64,000 bases of DNA, taken from NCBI GenBank assembly GCA_030674185.1, contig JAPXFY010000026.1, positions 36,147,614-36,211,613 of the forward strand. The letters are read 5' to 3'. Both the position numbers and the translations under genes were made by a program. Position 1 is the stretch's first letter. Each line of letters starts with the position of its first letter. Below are positions 26,038 through 64,000 of this stretch, one piece after another. The notes below the pieces were generated by a model that was not told the origin of the DNA, ran no database searches, and saw only the letters and a program-made list of their open reading frames with translations. Source of the stretch: Monoplex corrugatus (Eukaryota > Mollusca > Gastropoda > Littorinimorpha > Ranellidae).

Positions 26038-26597
26038 TCCGCCTGATTGGTAAACGGTGGAGAATTTTTTTTTTTTTTACTGTTCTCTCAGTTCAACGTG
26101 TACAGACCTGCCTTACTGACCTCATTACCCTTCATGAATATACCCACCTGTCAGCGTCACCGAGTTCAATGTTGGCCGCTGCACTCTTTGACACCGAAAC
26201 CCCTTTCCAAACCGCTCCCATGTACGTCATCATCATCATCATCATGTGCCCTGCCGCATGGCGTCGGCGATCATGGCCCTCCATACGTATCTATCCCTTG
26301 TTGCCGCAAGCACATCTTCCACCCTCTCTGTCCTGAGCCACCCTGCAAATCCAATATTTTCTCCTTGGGTCTACCTGGTGCTCTCTTTCCCTCCAGCTTT
26401 CCTGCTGTGGCCAGGTGCTCTAATTCCCCTTTCCTCATAAAATGTCCTATAAATGTTGCTTGTCTTTTCCTAATCTTTTTTATCAATGACCTTCTTGTGC
26501 ATACCCCCATGAAAACTGTCTCGTTTGTTTTCTTTGCTTGAATTGAGAGAACAGTAAAAAAAAAAAAAAATTCTCCACCGTGTACCAATCAGGCGGA
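26038..26597. mobile_element. Fold-back structure: 59-bp inverted repeats around a LINE fragment
   Basis: 26,038-26,096 (TCCGCCTGATTGGTAAACGG, then GTGGAGAA, a T-run and ACTGTTCTCTCAGTTCAA) is matched as an inverted copy by 26,538-26,596, with about three differences. The roughly 440 bases between hold the tail of a LINE on the minus strand. Whether this is a transposon with long ends or a palindrome made at insertion cannot be told. Confidence 0.75.
26271..26535 (-). pseudogene. LINE ORF2 C-terminal fragment, minus strand
   Basis: The minus frame reads KKIRKRQATFIGHFMRKGEL, LEGKRAPGRPKEKILD, then a diverged continuation. The RQATFIGH and GRPKEKILD motifs mark the end of a non-LTR ORF2 different from those at 9.3 and 23.0 kb. 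A second, more decayed copy lies on the plus strand at about 49,530-49,795. Confidence 0.8.
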
Positions 26598-26599
26598 AA

Positions 26600-26675
26600 T
26601 TGGTGGATAGGGTGAGGGAGTCAAAGAGTTAAGTTTTTGCAGTTGATCAATAGGGTGCGGGAGTCAAAGGGTTAA
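26600..26675. mobile_element. CCCTTTGACTCCC-family MITE, half copy (6)
   Basis: ATTGGTGGATAGGGTGAGGG, AGTCAAAGAGTTAAGTTTTT, then GGGTGCGGGAGTCAAAGGG and TTAA (26,672-26,675). The left half is missing where it meets the fold-back element. Confidence 0.75.
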
Positions 26676-27682
26676 TACGATTTCAGATATTTTATTATAC
26701 GATTTCAGATTTTAACAATCTACCCGTGTATGCAGGAAAGCTTTTTTTTTCTTTTTGCTACATGTTTATCTACTGGTAATTATGCTTCATGTAGATGTGT
26801 ATATACTTGTATTTTAAGCATAGGGATATTCTGCATGAACTGATTGTTTTAACAAGTGCGTTAGTTTGTGTTAATTGTTTCAAATGAAGTTCTGTGTTAC
26901 TTGTTTCAAATGAATTTTAAAGAAAAAATTGTAAAAAAAAAAAAAGTAAGATTTGACATTTTTCAGTGTTGTTGCTTTTATGTTTGTTTTATGTTTGTTT
27001 TTGTTTGTTTTCCTTTTCTACTCATCATCCATTCATTTTGTTTTGTTGTTTTTCTTTCCCAGTGTTTGTTGCCATACCTTTCATACTGTTTCAGTGGCAT
27101 TGTTCCCATGTCACTCACATCATCAAGTACACTTCATCTGATGCTTCAAAGTCATAGTGACCTTTAAAAATACAACATCTGGATTGTATTTTAATACTAT
27201 TAATGTATGTCTAGAAGAAGAAATTGCTGGAAAGGCTTGACCATCCTGTTAGTTTTTATGACTGATGATTTCGAGTTCGCTGTTGACAAACGAAGCATCA
27301 CTGTCACTACCTTTTCTCTCTCTCTCTCGCAAAATATCTAATATGCATATTAAAGATCATGTCAGGTATGTCAGTAGCTGGCTTATGGAAACATGAAAAC
27401 ACTCAGTATGCATGCAATGGCAAATCTGAAAATATAACTTTTAAACTGAAAACTTCAACCATTGAAAAATGTAAGTATTGTCTTCATCATTATCTTGCTC
27501 TGTAAATGGCTTTCAATTTATGCCATTCACCTATTTTGTTTTGTTTTAGTTTTTATCTGATAGTTCAGATTCATTGCTGACAAATGTAAAAGCATTACTG
27601 TTACCATCATCGCCTCATCCCTCTCTCCTTGTTATCATAATCAATGTTCCAGCACACACTGTAAAACAAAATTCTTTAACAC

Positions 27683-27740
<58 letters not shown>

Positions 27741-28127
27741 ATAGACACACACACACACAGAATAACAAATACCAGGAACACGGTTATTATGCATGTATTT
27801 TTTATTTGACATTCATATGGATGAGCCATTTGCAGGAACAGATGATACAGAACAATGTAAACAACAAGATGATTTTTTTTTTTTTTTTTTTGGTGTCCTT
27901 ATAGTTATAATGTGCTCAGCTGCAGCACAAGTTCATCATACACTGTGAATACAAGTGCTACAAGATTCGGCAAAAATACTAAAGACATCCTTCAAAAATC
28001 ACATGCAACAGAACGCACCTGTCGCTGACATGACTGTTCTTCAATTCCTGGCCTGCCCTTTCCTGTTGGCTGCCTGATAAAGTTTATAAACGGACATCAA
28101 TATTCAAAAGACACATTTCACTACAGT
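26676..28127. other. Non-coding flank with a CA microsatellite
   Basis: AT-rich, with T-runs and a (CA)n tract at 27,680-27,760. No gene or known repeat otherwise recognised. Confidence 0.5.
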
Positions 28128-28205
28128 TTTCAGTTTCAGTTTCACAAGACAGCATAGCCACACTCGAAATAAATTCTGTGTATTCTGATGATACCACACT
28201 GTTTC
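28128..28205 (-). mobile_element. SINE-like repeat S2, minus-strand fragment
   Basis: The complement ends GTGAAACTGAAACTGAAAAC and contains AGAATTTATTTCGAGTG, matching the 3' part of the copies at 10.1 and 28.8 kb. Confidence 0.6.
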
Positions 28206-28304
28206 AAAGACAGACTGATACAAGAAATGGCTAAGACCCCACAATACAAAAACCGACGTAGATCCCCTAAACTTAATAAGACTTCAAGATCTTGCCAGCT
28301 TTGA

Positions 28305-28741
28305 GCCCTCTGACTACCGCACCCTGTCCATCAGCATCCTGCATTGTCAACCGTGCTAGCACAGCTAAAACTTAACCCTCTGACTCCCTCACCCTGTCCA
28401 CCAGTATCCTGCATTGTCAACCGTGCTAGCACAGCAAAAACTTAACCCTCTGACTCCCTCACCCTGTCCACCAGCATCCTGCATTGTCAACCGTGCTAGC
28501 ACAGCAAAAACTTAACCCTCTGACTCCCTCACCCTGTCCACCAGCATCCTGCATTGTCAACCGTGCTAGCACAGCAAAAACTTAACCCTCTGACTCCCTC
28601 ACCCTGTCCACCAGCATCCTGCATTGTCAACCGTGCTAGCACAGCAAAAACTTAACCCTGCAGGAAACTGGTGGACAAAGTGAGGGAATGAAAGAGTTAA
28701 GTTTTTGCAATAAATGGATAAGGCGCAAGAGTCAAAGGGTT
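28305..28741. mobile_element. CCCTTTGACTCCC-family MITE, copy 7, with internal 70-bp array
   Basis: The left arm has been multiplied into five tandem units of 70 bp (CCCTCTGACTCCCTCACCCT, GTCCACCAGCATCCTGCATT, GTCAACCGTGCTAGCACAGC, AAAAACTTAA) between about 28,309 and 28,654. A right arm follows, ending GCGCAAGAGTCAAAGGGTTA. Each unit starts after TTAA. Confidence 0.85.
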
Positions 28742-28885
28742 ATGGCTTACATGCAGGCTTATGCCATGATTATTCTGGACTTTATCCTGCACATGGCACC
28801 TGTGGTGTCAGTACATGTAGAATTTATTCTGAGGGCACATCTTATAAATTGAAACTGAAACAAAAACAAACAAACAAATAATCAC
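28742..28885 (+). mobile_element. SINE-like repeat S2, copy 2
   Basis: GCTTACATGCAGGCTTATGC, CATGATTATTCTGGAC, CACATGGCACCTGTGGTGTC, then AGAATTTATTCTGAGG and a GAAACTGAAAC tail. Same order as 10,050-10,220. Confidence 0.7.
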
Positions 28886-29649
28886 ATCCAAGACTACACT
28901 CGTTCATGGAATCAACAACGCATGGAAACAGAAAAAACAAAAACAAACATGTTCCCGTTTGCTTGAACACAGGCAGTCATTGCCTTGGATAACGCATGTA
29001 AAGTTTGGTTTATGTGTGGTGCAGCCTTCACATTTATGTCATTTTACACATTTATGTTTTTACACCTCTTTAAAGCCCAGCTATAGCTCTGTTTGGGCTC
29101 TTGTGACAGAATAACCCAAGTCCCAGAGTAAGCTGGCCAAACCAAGGAGAAAGGAAAAAACAAACAAACAAACAAAAAAACAGATTCTGCAGGTAAAACT
29201 TTTTTCCCAGTATCTTGTCTGTACACTTTTCAGTATCAGCTACCCTCACGATGATCCATTTCTTGCTAAATAGTTTGAAGATATGCCAATGCTGGTAATT
29301 CATTACAAAGTTTATGAAGTTTAATTTTTTTGCTCACATATCACTGCACTTGGATGATTTTGCTTGTTTCACACCAACACTAAATACAGACATTTACAAT
29401 TATCATGGATATGTCATAAACAGTATCAGAGCGCCTCTGCGCTCGGAATAAATTCTATGTGCAATAAATAAATAAACACATAACTAAATCAGGTTAAAAA
29501 CAAAAAATGCAACAAATAAACAGAGAAAAATTCTAAATATTTTACTAAACAAGACTAATCTTCAAACTTTATACGGAAATAAGCCAAAACGTCCTTGGCA
29601 TGGATGAGAGACAAGAGTCTAGTTGCTACATAAACTGATCGGCCTGTCA

Positions 29650-29834
29650 CACCTTTGACTTCCACACTCTATTCACCAACAGCAAAACCTTAACCCTTTG
29701 ATTCCCTCACCCTGTCCAGCTTCCTGCAGGAAGCTGCTGGATAGGGTGAGGGACTCAGGGTTTAGGTTTTGCTTTGCTAACATGGTTGGCAATGCAAGAT
29801 GCCGGTGGACAGGGTGCTGGAGTCAAAGGGTTAA
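29650..29834. mobile_element. CCCTTTGACTCCC-family MITE, copy 8
   Basis: CCTTTGACTTCCACACTC, the internal hairpin CAGCTTCCTGCAGGAAGCTG, the linker TAGGTTTTGCTTTGCTAAC, and the end GGAGTCAAAGGG with TTAA at 29,831-29,834. Confidence 0.8.
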
Positions 29835-31951
29835 CCACTCAGTAGCTTCCAGCAGATCGCTCATCAGTAGAAGGACATTATCAAGCATTCACTCAATGCT
29901 GGTGACAAGTCTGTTGAAGGACATTATCAAGCATTCACTCAATGCTGGTGACAATTTGTCTTCAGGTAGAACAGACAGATCTCATTACTCAGCTGAACCG
30001 ATCACACCAGTGAGAAATGGTTCGTTTCTTTTTTGGTTGAAAGAAATTCCTTAATTCCTCTCGCGTTTCTTACGCGAGGTGTTTTCAAAAGCATTTTACT
30101 TGCTGAAGCAGAACCTATGATTTCCTGCAGCTAACATCACAAAAGCCACAAAATCCTGCAGCTAAGAAATATGCTGCAACAACAACTTCCTACAGTAAAC
30201 GCCGCAGAATGCCACAGTCAAGGAACGTGACTGCTGTTTTCACTATGGCTCAACAGCCTAAGTGTTAACTATGATATGAGCAGAACACACACCCTTCATG
30301 TTACAAACTAAACTAAACATGAGATTCGAGACCTTCAGTCCATGGCTCTATCAACTTGGCCAATGACCCCACCAGAAATATTAACAGTTAAGAAGAGAAG
30401 GAAGAGGATGGAGGAAATGAAGTAGGAGTTTTAAGAGTCTGTAACTTGCTCAAGAGGATTCATCGCGCTCGGTCAATACCATACGCATTCTGTCTAAATC
30501 TGTAAGCAGTTACTTGTCAGATTCCTTAAGCTTGCATGTGCACATGCTGGCAAGGTCTTGACATTTTTTGCACCAAGTCAGAGTAAGTCAAAAGAAACGG
30601 CAGACGGCACAGAGAGAAACACTTCTCACAATTCTACAGACAGGAGGGGTCAGACAGAACATATGGCAGGGAAACAAGACAGAGAATGAAGAACCTAGGA
30701 CACAACTATAAGCTCACCTTTCTGTGCACTGCCTATAGGAAGATGAATGCTGCCGCATCACAAATCACACAATCATACAGAATAAACTCCCTACCATTTT
30801 TGCATCAGGCAGAATGTGTGGAAAATCAACAACTTTGTACAAAAACACACGCACCAAACCAGTAATTTATTTATATATATAGTATTGTCCGACAGTGGAT
30901 GGTACACAAATAAGTGCATCATGTCGCCAAAAGTAGACATATGTTAAAGTCTTTTCCCCCATGAATCTTTCCAATCCATTTGTGACAGTTTGTGTTCACA
31001 TAAAACCTCACTTTCAGTTTAAAATCCTGTCCCAAATGTTAAAATATGATTACTAATGACACAGGGCTTTAGCACAAACCATAAACAAATGCTGAAGATC
31101 CATGCATACAAATGCAAACACCCACACACATGTTTGTGATGTATACACATACAAATATACATTACAAGCACTTGTGAATACACACCAGTATGCACATATG
31201 TCGCATATACACTAACATGCTCACACCCAGAAGATCCATGCATACAAATGCAAACACCCACACACATGTTTGTGATATATACACAAACAAATATACATCA
31301 CATGTTTGCATGAACATAAAAACAATCTCACGAAAAAACAGATATGCAAACACCCTCACAAACACACCTCCACATCACACAAGAATACAGCTTTACAAAT
31401 CTGCCATGGGCAGATCACAAACATGCAGTTATTACTTCATTCACAATAGAATAATCTCTCCAAACACTCTGAATGTACACATTGCCAGGTTTTGGCTACA
31501 GCAACAACCTTTACACACACAGACACACACACCCTCAGCCTCTAACACACACAAATGATAATGACATCTCTTCTCTCACGTACTTTCACTCTCCTCTCTC
31601 CATATCACGGCACACATATATACACCAACATCCAGAAGTTGAACTCGTTAAACTTGCCATCCATCCACATTCTGACTGGGTACACAGCTTCCACTATACC
31701 AAAGGCAGGATGGGGGGAGGGGGATGGGAGGAAAATAATGAAGTAAACTGGCAAAAAAACTTTTATCTTTCAATTTTCTGTCCAACAGTAATGACCCCAT
31801 CTAATGCTCAACATCATCTGTCAAAATCAACAATTCAAAGTGTTTTTGTTTGTTTTGAAAGAGTCCAACGTAATTAGGGGAAAAAAGTCAACTCTCCTGC
31901 TACTCCATTTGTCTTTGTCCCTTCTGTTGCTGCCTGGGTTCCTGACAGTGA
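29835..31951. other. 3' flank / probable 3'UTR region of CDC73
   Basis: No independent gene seen. Contains two tandem 46-bp units at 29,870-29,961 (core AAGGACATTATCAAGCATTC) and a ~72-bp sequence present twice (31,094-31,165 and 31,229-31,300, core AGATCCATGCATACAAATGC). The last exon of CDC73 ends its coding part at 31,952 on minus, so part of this stretch is its 3'UTR. Confidence 0.5.
30866..30871 (-). terminator. Candidate poly(A) signal for CDC73
   Basis: First AATAAA found on the minus strand downstream of the CDC73 stop, about 1.1 kb away. No transcript data, so this is only a candidate. Confidence 0.3.
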
Positions 31952-63633
<31,682 letters not shown>

Positions 63634-64000
63634 CTGTAAAATGCAATAACAGAAAAACATGAAGTGAGCCACAATCAATTCAAAGTTTATTTCTAATTTT
63701 GTTTAAGACACAACAACAACAAACAGAAAAAAAAACACAAAAAAAACCCTGAATAAACAAAACAAAAACTCAACAAAACAAAACAAAACACACACACACA
63801 CATCAAGCAATCAACAAAAGCCAACAGATACATAGTTCAGTATCGTACCACTACAGACAGACCTAGCCAACAAAATGATACGGCTGTGGCTAGTGATCCA
63901 ACAGAACCAGAATGATTTTCTTTAAAAAGCTGCAAACTAATCAATTTTGTGTAGGCCCTATAAAACTGTTATTTGTTCTGCTAGACTTACTTTTAAAGAA

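Overview
The window looks like nuclear DNA from an intron-rich animal, probably a mollusc and perhaps a gastropod. The basis is spliced genes with GT-AG introns, heavy CA/TG, TC/TCTG and trinucleotide microsatellites, tRNA-derived SINEs, several non-LTR retrotransposon tails, mariner- and piggyBac-type transposons, and thousands of bases of short-period satellite DNA. The phylum is an inference; the animal origin is secure. Most long open frames are low-complexity artefacts. Layout: (1) 1-5.4 kb holds microsatellites and a ~62-bp minisatellite. (2) 5.76-6.25 kb is the last exon of a small gene for a secreted 126-residue protein that looks like a peptide-hormone precursor. (3) 6.3-9.9 kb holds dispersed repeats and a LINE fragment. 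(4) 9.96-26.0 kb is a satellite block with three families in succession: 26 bp (about 10-13.4 kb), 34 bp evolving into a 68-bp dimer (13.95-18.6 kb), and 25 bp (19.9-26.0 kb). Inside it sit a 1,325-bp mariner with intact ends and a TA duplication, a 5'-truncated LINE, and TTAA-flanked MITEs. (5) 26-31.9 kb holds more repeats and the 3' flank of the main gene. (6) From 31,952 to the right edge, on the minus strand, lies one large gene, CDC73 (parafibromin, a PAF1-complex subunit). Thirteen coding exons can be joined in frame to the natural stop; only the first coding exon lies outside the window. The introns of CDC73 hold most of the mobile DNA. One 9.7-kb intron is about nine-tenths filled by an ~8.6-kb element bounded by ~220-bp inverted repeats. 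That element carries a decayed gene for a large zinc-finger, PIN/XPG-like and Cys-rich protein, possibly Academ-like. It has itself been hit by a deleted piggyBac-type element (in a TTAA site within the reading frame) and by a gag-like retroelement with long internal repeats. Other introns hold two ~665-bp TTAA elements, a 633-bp TIR element with a 6-bp duplication, SINEs and LINE tails. A separate two-exon gene of unknown function lies on the same strand inside the 5.5-kb intron at 54.3-59.8 kb. Points of most interest: two splice sites of CDC73 have been copied by local tandem duplication (a 3' splice site in three copies 51 bp apart, all in frame, and a 5' splice site in two copies 102 bp apart); the nested transposon; the intronic gene; the peptide precursor; and the TTAA MITE family, seen eight times.
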